A stretch of DNA of 11,244 nt from Planctomycetota bacterium (GCA_003559755.1 PWKM01000055.1:1-11244); one strand, 5' to 3'; numbered from the stretch's first letter, positions 1 to 8,034 are shown. The notes: a model not told the origin generated them from the sequence alone. Translations and numbers: made by a program.

Positions 1-2785
1 AGGGTGTGTCCTGAATGGGAAGTATTTCGGCCCCCTGCGGGCCCATGTCGGGGGCATGGGTGATCTCTCCTTGCCCGTAAACGTAAGCTGCTTCGTCCCC
101 CAGTTCCGCTATCAGATCCAGGGCGGGGGCGTCTGGGTCATGGAATCGGAAGGCCTCGAATCGAAATCCACCCCGGCCCCAGCCGCGGGTGGTGTTATGA
201 GGGATGTTAAGAAGTTCAAATCGCCCGCCCTCGTCGGCGATGGTAAACCAACCGACTCGAATCCCGGCAAACGATTGTGGGCCGGCATTCGGGATCAGCG
301 CCACTTGAGGCCGCGGGAAGTATCGGACGGCACAAAGCGCGTGTGGCTGGGGGATGTCGGCGGTCGCCACGCTCTCCCGCAGGTCGTACAAAACCACCTG
401 GCCGTAGACGCGAATCGAGTAGTCGCGCAACAGCGAGTCGCCACTCAGACGTCGGTCGTCCATCGCTCGATACTGGGATCGGATCTGGGGCCGCTGTTCC
501 ATGCCGGAGACCGTGTCGCACAACAAGTCGGCCTGATAGGTAAGCCGCTGGATGCCGTTGTCTCTGTCAATCGCGTCGAACGTGTCGGTCGGTGTGTCCA
601 CCCGAGCCCGAGCCGCATCGACCGTGGCAATGGCGACGGCCTCGCGCCCGGCACGCTGGATCATCTCGCCGTCGTACCCGATGTCGCCGACGAAGTAGCT
701 GTTCCCGACGCCCTCCAGCCGGTCCGGCTGCCTCAGCGGATAGATAATGCGTTCGTAGACCCCGCGCTCTTCTCCGGCGACGCGGACCGGCGGGCGGGTC
801 CTGCCCATTTCCCATATCTGCTGCAGGAGGTCACCGTAGACGCTTTCAAAGCTGATTCCCCTTTGATGTTCCTGTATGGCGCCGGTGGTAAACAGGCCGA
901 ACCGGTCACTCCCGGTAGAGAACTCCAGGGAGTACATGATCCGGAGGCGCTTATTCAGATCGACCCCCAATTCTTCCAGGAACGCCTGGTGCTGCTGGAG
1001 ACGGAGAAATTCATGGCGGTGCATGCTGTTATGGCGGTCGAAGTCCTGTTCCCGCTCGATGGAGAATCTGAGATTACGGCGGGTTCTGGGGCGCATTGCG
1101 CCGAAAGGGACCATGTCAATGAGATCGAACAGGTTGGCATAGTTTGAGTGGGAGCTGGGGGATGTGAGCAAGCGCTGCTTGAGCATTTCAATCTCGGCCA
1201 GCATCAGTTGCCGCAACTCGTGTTCCAGCCCGTCCGCGTCGCGAATCAGGTCGGCCAGCCCTTCATATCTGGACAGCCGGCGCTCGACGTTTATCTCCCG
1301 TTCGACAAGCTCGCGGAGGCGTTCGCTCAACGGGTCGCTGGCTAGCAGTTCGTACAGTCGGTCGAAATGTTCGCGCGGGTCGAAATCGATCTCTTGGATG
1401 GCCGCTTCGTAGATGTCGGCCAATCGGTCGCCCTGCTCGACATCTCCAGAGGAGGGCAGCTTTGACGAACCGTCCAATAATGCCTGGACCTCGGCCATCA
1501 TCCGATTTCGGAGCCCGGAATCGATGCCCGATAGACCGGCGACCTGCCGGCCCAGCGATTCGGCCTCCTGCTCCAACTCTTCCCGGAAAAGCGGCCTGGC
1601 TGCCAGCTTCTCGATGTTCCGGCGAAGGGTGTCTGTCTCGTGGCGTGCCCCGTCCCGGGTCAGCGTATTGCTCCAGCCCAACGCATCGGCAAACCAGGTT
1701 GCCCCGGCCAATGCCTGGTAATGGCCTGCGAAGGCCACAAACATCACGCCTTCGCGGAGCCGATTGTTCGACAGATGGTCAGCCAGCCGCAGGAGCGAGG
1801 CCATCGAGCTGTTCGGGTCAGCGCCCGGCGAGATGTCGGGCGCGATGGACATCGAGTCATAAAAGGCGGAGAAGGCCTGGAAGTGCCCCTGGTCCAGGGT
1901 GCCTTCTGTTCCCTCGAGGAACCCCACGATATTTCGGGCCGTACGGGTCTCCCAGACCACGTGGCTGTCCACCGTCGCGCGAAGCAGCAGGTCTGCGTCC
2001 TGTTCCCCTCTCTCTTTCGCCGCGAGATATCGCTCCTGTGCCGCCTGCACCCGGCGGACCAGGTCTCTGGCCCGGAGGTGGCCCTCTTTCGAGCCACGGG
2101 TTTCTGGAATCCAGAATCGGGGGATATTGACGGGATCGTGGAGGATCTTCATCTCGGCGTGTCGGCGGAGGGCCTCTTTGCCCTCGCCCGGCTCGACAAA
2201 CAGGATTGCCCGCGGGCCGTACTGGGCGATCGCCTGCCATTTCGCACCGGTGTTGTGTTCGATGACCACGATTGACCCCTCGATGGGCAGGCCCTTCAAG
2301 CCACCGGGGCGTCCGTCGGGCGAGTAAAGGACCGGGCCGCTGACGGGGCCGGGTGTGGAGGAAGTCTGGACCCAGTTGGGCCACATAGGATAGGCGGAAA
2401 CGGGCGTGTCGCCCAGGGTCACCTCGCACTTTCGGGTGATGGGCACGACGACCTCGAAGGGCTGCTCGACGACGTGGTCCATCCCGATCTGCTTGAATCG
2501 CTCGACTATGTACCGGGCGGCCTTGTCGCAACCCTCGGTGCCGCTCAGTCGTGAATCGACGCCGTAGAGCGCTGTCGCCGCCTCATAGGCGGAAGGGTGT
2601 GCGTCCGGATCGATATGCTGCGGCTCCGGGTTCACCCCGCTGAGCGTTTTGATCTCTTCTTCCAGGAAGAGACTGGTCGGCAGTTCGATGTCGGCCGAGG
2701 CGGGCATCGCCCACAGGGCCAATGCCAACCCGAGAATCCAAACGAACAGGCCAACCCTCGTTTCTCCTCGATAAGTGTTCTTCAT
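1..2785 (-). CDS. Secreted M28-like pseudo-peptidase with helical insertion, 3' partial
   Basis: The frame is open from ATG 2785 to the left edge: 928 codons with no stop, so the C-terminus is missing. GAGG at 2793-2796 lies 7 nt before the start. Residues 1-31 form a Sec signal peptide (hydrophobic 11-27, likely cut after PASA). The M28-like N-half includes ALYGVDSRLSGTEG (72-85), a PA-like stretch (about 150-200) and TARNIVGFLEG (282-292), which normally precedes the HxD motif. The metal-site motifs are changed: AFYDS (307-311) for AHYDS, GADPN (321-325) for GADDN, AGHYQAL (353-359) for GEExGL, and VDTPTDT (729-735) for HTPxDT. Family knowledge says these residues bind two zincs and catalyse, so peptidase activity is unlikely. 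Residues 390-600 are a helical insertion sharing a repeat with the upstream gene. The fold resumes at about 612-760. Residues 790-880 look like a beta-sandwich similar to carboxypeptidase regulatory domains. It follows the upstream gene by 43 bp, probably in one operon. The role is unknown; binding or scaffolding is an inference. Confidence 0.8.
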   Translation of the reverse strand, partial: MKNTYRGETRVGLFVWILGLALALWAMPASADIELPTSLFLEEEIKTLSGVNPEPQHIDPDAHPSAYEAATALYGVDSRLSGTEGCDKAARYIVERFKQIGMDHVVEQPFEVVVPITRKCEVTLGDTPVSAYPMWPNWVQTSSTPGPVSGPVLYSPDGRPGGLKGLPIEGSIVVIEHNTGAKWQAIAQYGPRAILFVEPGEGKEALRRHAEMKILHDPVNIPRFWIPETRGSKEGHLRARDLVRRVQAAQERYLAAKERGEQDADLLLRATVDSHVVWETRTARNIVGFLEGTEGTLDQGHFQAFSAFYDSMSIAPDISPGADPNSSMASLLRLADHLSNNRLREGVMFVAFAGHYQALAGATWFADALGWSNTLTRDGARHETDTLRRNIEKLAARPLFREELEQEAESLGRQVAGLSGIDSGLRNRMMAEVQALLDGSSKLPSSGDVEQGDRLADIYEAAIQEIDFDPREHFDRLYELLASDPLSERLRELVEREINVERRLSRYEGLADLIRDADGLEHELRQLMLAEIEMLKQRLLTSPSSHSNYANLFDLIDMVPFGAMRPRTRRNLRFSIEREQDFDRHNSMHRHEFLRLQQHQAFLEELGVDLNKRLRIMYSLEFSTGSDRFGLFTTGAIQEHQRGISFESVYGDLLQQIWEMGRTRPPVRVAGEERGVYERIIYPLRQPDRLEGVGNSYFVGDIGYDGEMIQRAGREAVAIATVDAARARVDTPTDTFDAIDRDNGIQRLTYQADLLCDTVSGMEQRPQIRSQYRAMDDRRLSGDSLLRDYSIRVYGQVVLYDLRESVATADIPQPHALCAVRYFPRPQVALIPNAGPQSFAGIRVGWFTIADEGGRFELLNIPHNTTRGWGRGGFRFEAFRFHDPDAPALDLIAELGDEAAYVYGQGEITHAPDMGPQGAEILPIQDTP
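1037..1291 (-). other. Shared helical module in the pseudo-M28 protein (residues 499-583)
   Basis: Residues 500-538 align without gaps to 236-274 of the neighbouring membrane protein, with 22 of 39 identical; landmarks are YxGLAxLIR, GLE and MLAE. A second matching block (TRRNLRFSIEREQ, 568-580, against TRRELRIAIEQEQ) follows after a spacer 7 residues shorter. Weaker copies of the same pattern occur in this protein at about 401-439 and 471-498. The heptad-like spacing suggests a pair of amphipathic helices. I do not recognise it as a named domain. Confidence 0.75.
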
Positions 2786-2792
2786 GGTGTTG

Positions 2793-2798
2793 CCTCAC
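2793..2798 (-). promoter_or_regulatory. Ribosome binding site of the pseudo-M28 gene
   Basis: GTGAGG lies 7 nt before ATG 2785. It supports this start, which is also the one that gives a complete signal peptide. Confidence 0.6.
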
Positions 2799-2828
2799 TT
2801 CCCGCAAATGAAGGAACAGATGTGCCGG

Positions 2829-5800
2829 TCAAGTACTTCGCCCCCATACTGTGTTGAACATCGCCGAATAGTCGCCGTCCAGCCCCATCGAAACCCGCCA
2901 GGCCCCGACGATCAGCCAGATGCCCGCGATCACGAAATGGCCGACAAGCAGGCCGACGAAAAACGGGATCGCCTTCTGGAACAAGCTGCCACCCCCATAT
3001 TTTAGCGCAGCTCGCTTGATGAACCAACCGATGAATACGCTGAACCAGACTCCGCCCGAAAGCCCGACGGCGATGAACCCGATCGGGTGCAGCGGCCACC
3101 AGTAGAACAGATGCCGAAGGAGCAGCAGACCGGCCATAATGATCGCACCGGCCAGACCGCTCAGGTAGTTCGGGGCGAACGGCTGGTGGATGGCCTCACG
3201 CCGGATGAAATCACGCTGAAGCGTATTGGCGAAGTTGTGCCCGTGGGCTTCCGCCATCCCCTCTTCGAGTCGGAAAGCCCCTTCCTGGTAGGGCACCTGG
3301 ATGGACCGGACGGCGAAAACTCCCATGACAACAATCGTGATCAGGATGATGAAACCGGTGAAACGGCGCCGCATGTTGCCCGGCCGGAAGAACCGGTCCG
3401 ACGTCATCATAAACGGCATCATGTGAACGCCGTAGAAGAGCTGGGGAGCAATGCAGGCCCAGGTGGCAAACGTTGGGGTCATGTACAGGGGCAGCCCCAG
3501 GAAGGTCTTGCCCGGCGTGCCCTGAAAACCAAAGACACCCGCGACGAGCCGCTGCGGCAGCGAGTACACCTGGTAGCTCCCCGTCGGGATGCCCAACTCG
3601 CACACGACCCGCGTCAGGAAGATGATCGCCAGAATCGCCAGTGTGAACAGGAGGAACGATATGAACGGGTTCATCCCCATCAGCACACACCACACCATGA
3701 TGGCGACCGCCGAGAGCACGACGCCCCAGAACGCCCCGAAATAGGGGATCGGCTCCTGGGAATCGTCCACCTCACGACCCATCAAGAACGCCTTCTTCAC
3801 AACGCCCGCAAGATGGCGTCGGGCCGAGAACATCAGGGCGATCACAAACACGCTCAGACCCCCGATCAGCCGGGTGCCTTCGTGGATCAGATATCCGTGG
3901 ATGGGCAGATAAACCTGCCAGGTTACCCCCGTCTGACGCATATAGACACGCAGGGCGAAATCCAACAGCACGAACACCCATACGCTGAAAGATATCTGGG
4001 CGGGCAGGAGAAAGACGATGGCAATGATAAACAGGTGAAGATCAAGGGCCGGCGGAATCGCGCTCCACGGCTCCGCAGACAACAGCGGAGCAAGAGAGAA
4101 GTCGCTCTGGAAGTTGACGCCCGGCACCTCGGGCCAGTAAACGTGCAGACCTTCGAGCGTGAAGATGCCCACGGCCAGGAAAAAACCGACCCAGAACAGC
4201 GGGTTCCGGATCATGGAACCGCCGGGGATGCCTGTGGGACCCGGCTCGAACGCTGACTCGAACATCTCCACGTGCGGGAACAGCAGCTTCTCGTGGTCCA
4301 CCCACTGCCGACGGAGAACGGCGGCGATGCAGAACTGGAGCAGGATCAGGAGCACGAGCAGAACCATCCACCAGACCAGCGGCCCGGTCCACCCGTAAAA
4401 GCCGGGCGACGCTTCCTGGAAATAGTTGGCCGCGTAGAAGTCCGACTCCCGGGCCGAATCAATCGCACTCTCGATGGCCCGGCGATCAGCCATCACGATC
4501 TCAGTCGATTCGCGTAACTGCATCGACATCCGCGCGTACGCCGAGGCATCGTCGGAGATCGTCCGCACGGCGTTCTGGATGAGGCCGTGGGCCTGCTCGA
4601 CCATCCGACGACGGACGGAGGGCGGGAGCGAACTGGCCCGGATATCCCCGGCCAGGCCGACATACACCATCGCCCGTTCACGACCGAACGACATGTCCCA
4701 ATGCCACCAGTGACGGGCCAGGTCGGTGTCTTTCTCGGCGCGGATCGCCGACTCGATGTCCGCCCACCAGGTCTCGACCTCGGTATCTTTTATCTGGCCG
4801 GTCAACTCTTCCAATTGTTCGAGGACGGACGCGGCCGACTCGCCCTGTCCCCAGAGGTCGGCCACCACGTCGATCATCTCCCGCATGGCCGCCGCACGGT
4901 CCCCATCCAGCGGCTCCATGCGTTCGAGCCGGCCCAACATCGAGCCGAGGATCAACCCGTTCAGAAGCTCGGTGTTGTCAACGCCGTCGAGTTCGCCCGC
5001 CTTTTCGATGGCGACAGCGAGTGGATCGAGCGCCTGTTCGCGTGCCTCTTTTAAAATGGCGAGAAGGGCGCGGTAATACGGCTGCTGCGCCCCCTGGCGC
5101 ATCCGCAGGCGGTCGATGTCTTCGAGAATCTCGTCGCGCAACGCCGACTCGAGGTCCTCGGTCGTCCTGATCTTCTCGGAAAGCGCGTCATAGGCCGCCA
5201 GCCGCTCCTCCCGGTACTCGGCCGTCCATCGCCAGGGGGGGAAGCGGGTGTCCGTTTGCTGTTCCTGCTCGATTGCGATGCGCAGCTCGCGTCGGGTATC
5301 CGAGCTGATCGCCCGGGACCGGCCGAGCCGCCGGCGGATGCTGTCATACGCATCGAGCGCGTGCTCGGGGAACACGGGCGTCTGCGGGTCGTAGATGAAG
5401 CCGACGTTCTCCTTGAGGATCGCGACTTCCGCCAGCATACTCTCCCGCAGCGGCTCCTCGAGCCCCTCGGCCTGGCGGATCAGCTCGGCAAGCCCGCGAT
5501 AGTCTTCCAACCGGGCTTCGCGGTCCACCCCGTGCTTGCGAATCCAGCGCCACCACGGCGTCCGTAGCGGCGGGGGTTCCAGATAAACCCGCGCCTGCTG
5601 GACGTGCGGTGGCGGGTTCAGCGCGGGCATCGTCCCCGTCGTCGTCTCCACCACCGTCTGCAGCGGGAGGGTCGGGGAGTAGCGCAGGTCCACCCCCTCG
5701 GGCGGCCTCTCGGGCACACCCGAGTAGAACCAGTTCAAGCTCTCCTGGTACTGGTCGGCCGCCATCGCCCGCTCGCGGTCGGCGATCTCGTAGGGCAGGA

Positions 5801-6227
5801 GGCGTTCGTCGACCGTCCACAGAAAATCGTCCGCATACCCGCTGGCCTCCGTTGCACCGTGGACCGGGGAGGGCAGGGCGGTGAACACGTTCGACACGAG
5901 GAATAGCGACCCCAGCGACACCAGCAGCGTACACAGGACAACCGTCAGCTCGCCGCGGTCCAGGCCCACCCCCAGCTTGCGGACGACCGCGTTGATGAGC
6001 AGCAGCACCAGGACCGGGAAAATCGCGATCGCCGGAAGGTGGAAGCCGGTCAGAATCTGCAGGTTGAGCCGCAGATACCAATATGGAAGGAAATAGGCGA
6101 ATACCGCAATAAGAACTAAGCTGACGCCGATCGCGCGCAAGCTGAACCAACGTTCACCGCCGGCCCCGCCGTCCATCCGCCCCAAACTGTCCTGGACCTG
6201 AAAACTTGCATCGGAGGGTTGCGACAT
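2829..6227 (-). CDS. DUF6785/DUF6784-like multi-TM protein with large periplasmic insertion
   Basis: A complete 1132-residue frame, ATG to TGA, with a weak AGGG 6 nt before the start. Three TM helices (about 30-50, 60-83, 94-116) precede a soluble stretch (117-610). About ten or eleven more follow (617-638, 676-693, 728-760, 786-803, 830-875, 957-973, 1021-1070, 1088-1109). The block RRQWVDHEKLLFPHVEMFE (639-657) with NPLFWVGFF (675-683) resembles DUF6785. The C-terminal WWPLHPIGF (1043-1051) and LKYGGG...KAIPFFVGLLVG (1075-1096) resemble DUF6784. I recognise these families from memory; they are large membrane proteins, possibly of transporter (OPT-like) fold, with no established substrate. 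Basic residues before TM1 and after TM4 put the soluble stretch outside the cytoplasm. It holds at least two copies of a helical module also present in the downstream secreted protein. It is probably the first gene of a two-gene operon driven by the promoter at 6294-6321. Confidence 0.88.
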   Translation of the reverse strand: MSQPSDASFQVQDSLGRMDGGAGGERWFSLRAIGVSLVLIAVFAYFLPYWYLRLNLQILTGFHLPAIAIFPVLVLLLINAVVRKLGVGLDRGELTVVLCTLLVSLGSLFLVSNVFTALPSPVHGATEASGYADDFLWTVDERLLPYEIADRERAMAADQYQESLNWFYSGVPERPPEGVDLRYSPTLPLQTVVETTTGTMPALNPPPHVQQARVYLEPPPLRTPWWRWIRKHGVDREARLEDYRGLAELIRQAEGLEEPLRESMLAEVAILKENVGFIYDPQTPVFPEHALDAYDSIRRRLGRSRAISSDTRRELRIAIEQEQQTDTRFPPWRWTAEYREERLAAYDALSEKIRTTEDLESALRDEILEDIDRLRMRQGAQQPYYRALLAILKEAREQALDPLAVAIEKAGELDGVDNTELLNGLILGSMLGRLERMEPLDGDRAAAMREMIDVVADLWGQGESAASVLEQLEELTGQIKDTEVETWWADIESAIRAEKDTDLARHWWHWDMSFGRERAMVYVGLAGDIRASSLPPSVRRRMVEQAHGLIQNAVRTISDDASAYARMSMQLRESTEIVMADRRAIESAIDSARESDFYAANYFQEASPGFYGWTGPLVWWMVLLVLLILLQFCIAAVLRRQWVDHEKLLFPHVEMFESAFEPGPTGIPGGSMIRNPLFWVGFFLAVGIFTLEGLHVYWPEVPGVNFQSDFSLAPLLSAEPWSAIPPALDLHLFIIAIVFLLPAQISFSVWVFVLLDFALRVYMRQTGVTWQVYLPIHGYLIHEGTRLIGGLSVFVIALMFSARRHLAGVVKKAFLMGREVDDSQEPIPYFGAFWGVVLSAVAIMVWCVLMGMNPFISFLLFTLAILAIIFLTRVVCELGIPTGSYQVYSLPQRLVAGVFGFQGTPGKTFLGLPLYMTPTFATWACIAPQLFYGVHMMPFMMTSDRFFRPGNMRRRFTGFIILITIVVMGVFAVRSIQVPYQEGAFRLEEGMAEAHGHNFANTLQRDFIRREAIHQPFAPNYLSGLAGAIIMAGLLLLRHLFYWWPLHPIGFIAVGLSGGVWFSVFIGWFIKRAALKYGGGSLFQKAIPFFVGLLVGHFVIAGIWLIVGAWRVSMGLDGDYSAMFNTVWGRST
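5103..5213 (-). other. Second internal copy of the helical module (residues 339-375)
   Basis: REERLAAYDALSEKIR...LRDEILEDIDRLR aligns without gaps to residues 236-272 of the same protein with about 16 of 37 identities, keeping the RExRL, Y, IR, LE, LR and L positions. This makes the module a true intragenic repeat. A weaker match lies near residues 532-550. Confidence 0.6.
5250..5525 (-). other. Shared helical module in the membrane protein (residues 235-326)
   Basis: This is the counterpart of the module at 1037-1291. Residues 236-274 are 22/39 identical to the neighbour, and TRRELRIAIEQEQ (311-323) matches its second block. It lies inside the long loop between TM3 and TM4. Codons differ at many synonymous sites between the two copies, so the duplication looks old and kept by selection, not recent gene conversion. 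Confidence 0.75.
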
Positions 6228-6293
6228 ATTATGCCCTGCTCACCAAGAGTATGGAATTGGCCGAAGCATCCTGGTTACTTGCCCAGAAGCTGA

Positions 6294-6321
6294 ATTATAC
6301 CTGTGCGAACACCAATTTCAA
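6294..6321 (-). promoter_or_regulatory. Sigma70-type promoter for the two-gene membrane/pseudo-M28 operon
   Basis: Read on the minus strand: TTGAAA (6316-6321), a 16-bp spacer, then a perfect TATAAT (6294-6299). Transcription would begin near 6286, leaving a leader of about 60 nt before ATG 6227. It lies in the 175-bp gap after trpS, so the operon can be expressed independently of trpS. I saw no hairpin with a U-run that would end trpS transcription before it. Confidence 0.7.
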
Positions 6322-6402
6322 GTCGCATCGAAATCCAATCGCGGGATGCCGCCGGCGCTCGGCCCCCGCCTCCGCGATCACCGCAAAACCGCAGGACCAA
6401 CG

Positions 6403-7383
6403 CTATCCCGCATAGAGCCCCGTCGCCGCCTTCACCTCCGCCATCACCTCGGCGGCGATCGCACGCGCCCGGTCCGCCCCATCGGAAACCACCTGCCGAA
6501 CCACCTCCGGCTCGGCCTGGAGCTGCTCGTACCGCTCGCGGATCGGGGTCAGCACCGCGATCATGTTCTCCGCCAGCACCTTCTTGCAGTCCAGACACCC
6601 GATCCCCGCCGACCGGCAGCCCTCTGCCACCCACGTGATCTCGTCGGGCGACGAAAAGTACGTGTGCAGGTGATACAGGTTGCACTTCGTCGGCTCGCCC
6701 GGGTCCGTCCGTTTCACTCGGGCCGGATCGGTCACCGCCGTCGCCAGCTTCTGCCGGACCGACTCCGGCGGCTCCGTCACACCGATGTGATTGCCCAAAC
6801 TCTTGCTCATCTTGTTCACCCCGTCCAGCCCCATCACCCGCGGGGCCTTCGAGAGCAGCGGCTGGCACTCGGGGAAGACCGGCTCGAACGTGTTGTTGAA
6901 CTTGCGGATGATCTCGCGGGCCAGCTCGAGGTGCTGGACCTGGTCGTCGCCCACCGGGATCACCTCGCCCTTGTACAGCGCGATGTCCGCCGTCATCAGG
7001 ACCGGATAGTTGAACAGCCCCACCTTCACGTCCCCCCCGATCTGCTCCGACTTCTGCTTGAACTGGGTCATCCGGGCCAGCGAGCCCATCGGCGTCACCG
7101 TGTCCAGAATCCAGCACAGCTCGGCGTGCTCCTGGACCTGCGACTGGACGAAGATCGTGCACCGGGCCGGGTCCAGCCCGCACGCCATATTCACCGCCGC
7201 CGCGTCGAGCGTCCGCTGCGCCATCGCCGACGGCTCATAGGGGACCGTCATCGCGTGCAGGTCCACGATGCAGAAAAAGCAGTCATACTCATCCAGCATC
7301 TCCACCCACGTCTTGATCGCCCCCAGATAATTCCCGATGTGGATATCCCCCGTCGGCTGGATGCCGCTGAACGAACGCTTCAT
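6403..7383 (-). CDS. trpS: Tryptophan--tRNA ligase
   Basis: A class I aminoacyl-tRNA synthetase that charges tRNA-Trp with tryptophan in the cytoplasm. Two ATGs are adjacent (7386 and 7383); GAGGAG at 7389-7394 is only 2 nt from the first and 5 nt from the second, so I take the second (326 aa, usual family length). Numbering from the first Met: SGIQPTGDIHIGNYLG (7-22) carries the HIGH-like motif, MTAD is 131-134, GDDQ 146-149 and NKMSKS 191-196, all intact. Cysteines 235, 257, 264 and 267 give C-x21-C-x6-C-x2-C, close to the C-x22-C-x6-C-x2-C that binds a [4Fe-4S] cluster in T. maritima TrpRS. A possible -10 TAGAAT lies at 7421-7426, without a good -35. The gene appears monocistronic, with a separate promoter following it. 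Confidence 0.97.
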   Translation of the reverse strand: MKRSFSGIQPTGDIHIGNYLGAIKTWVEMLDEYDCFFCIVDLHAMTVPYEPSAMAQRTLDAAAVNMACGLDPARCTIFVQSQVQEHAELCWILDTVTPMGSLARMTQFKQKSEQIGGDVKVGLFNYPVLMTADIALYKGEVIPVGDDQVQHLELAREIIRKFNNTFEPVFPECQPLLSKAPRVMGLDGVNKMSKSLGNHIGVTEPPESVRQKLATAVTDPARVKRTDPGEPTKCNLYHLHTYFSSPDEITWVAEGCRSAGIGCLDCKKVLAENMIAVLTPIRERYEQLQAEPEVVRQVVSDGADRARAIAAEVMAEVKAATGLYAG

Positions 7384-7388
7384 CATCT

Positions 7389-7394
7389 CTCCTC
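7389..7394 (-). promoter_or_regulatory. trpS: Shine-Dalgarno site deciding between two trpS starts
   Basis: GAGGAG stands 2 nt from ATG 7386 and 5 nt from ATG 7383. Spacing favours the second Met, although a GAGG pairing with 4-nt spacing could still use the first. Confidence 0.6.
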
Positions 7395-7530
7395 AAACGC
7401 AAACAGAATGACCAGGGCAGATTCTACCCAAAACCCGCCCCCAAGAAAAGCCCCGCCGCCACAGGCGGTATCCCAACAACAGCCATCCGGACACGGCGCC
7501 TATACCGCGCTCGCCGGTGGACCGATCGAC

Positions 7531-7564
7531 TGTTTCGCATTTCGAGATTCGGCATTCGGGCTTC
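7531..7564. repeat. 34-bp dispersed repeat, copy 1
   Basis: Begins TGTTTCGCATTTCGAGATTC and matches 7647-7680 at about 29-30 of 34 positions. The internal ATTCG units (AGATTCG, GCATTCG) are themselves repetitive. Confidence 0.75.
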
Positions 7565-7590
7565 CTTTCTCTCGATCGATCGGGGGGCCG

Positions 7591-7613
7591 CAGATGAACG
7601 CAGATAAACGCAG
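7591..7613. repeat. Decamer tandem repeat CAGATGAACG/CAGATAAACG/CAG
   Basis: Two full units and a third partial unit with a 10-bp period, between the two copies of the 34-bp repeat. From memory, similar 'GCAGATGAACGCAGATAAAC' strings are scattered in many planctomycete genomes; I cannot verify this here. Confidence 0.6.
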
Positions 7614-7646
7614 GGAACCTCACCCAGGCGGAAAGGGTTGAATGCA

Positions 7647-7680
7647 TGTTTCGCATTTCGAGATTCGAGATTCGAACTTC
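7647..7680. repeat. 34-bp dispersed repeat, copy 2
   Basis: Identical to copy 1 over the first 21 bases. The 3' part differs by a few substitutions that turn GGCATTCGGG into AGATTCGAA. Confidence 0.75.
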
Positions 7681-7995
7681 CCCAACCTGGGACTGGGGCC
7701 ACCTGTGGAATTTTTCCCGATCGCGCGCCATAACCGCATAACGGCCGGCGGCCTGCGACGATTTCGGGTCGTTTCGTAAAAATGGTTTTTCGACCCCGGC
7801 TTTGAGGGGCTCCAGAAGCCCGGAACGCATTACGTACAAAGGACTTAAGCCACATGTCCGCCCGCGGTCCGGCGTCGCGGGCCACGCATACCTTCTATGT
7901 ATATACCGCAGAAACCGGGCCGGAACAGGAAACGCGAGAATGTCGAAGGCCCGACTATCCGCCGCCTCCACCGGCGATCCGATTTGCCGTCAACC

Positions 7996-8034
7996 CCTCT
8001 CCCCGGCGGGGAGAGGTCGGCCGCGAAGCGGCCG
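7996..8034. repeat. Two adjacent perfect palindromes
   Basis: CCTCTCCCC (7996-8004) and GGGGAGAGG (8008-8016) form a 9-bp stem around GGC. Immediately after, CGGCCGC (8018-8024) and GCGGCCG (8028-8034) form a 7-bp stem around GAA. Neither has a U-run, so they resemble REP-like dispersed palindromes more than terminators. Confidence 0.7.

Noticed and set aside
56..1147. 363-codon plus-strand open frame
   Set aside because: It is antisense to the continuous minus-strand M28-like frame, which has a signal peptide, family motifs and an SD site. The plus product shows no recognisable domain.
3087..4256. 389-codon plus-strand open frame
   Set aside because: Antisense to the clear DUF6784-like TM region. 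It is His/Arg/Glu-rich, as expected for a reverse reading of hydrophobic codons.
6346..7641. 431-codon plus-strand open frame longer than trpS
   Set aside because: Shadow of trpS, whose HIGH and KMSKS motifs are decisive. The product is an Arg/His-rich low-complexity string and runs into the repeat region.
7424..7971. Minus-strand frames of 153 and 192 codons upstream of trpS
   Set aside because: They overlap each other in different frames, read through the 34-bp and decamer repeats, and show no family signature. They are probably repeat-derived.
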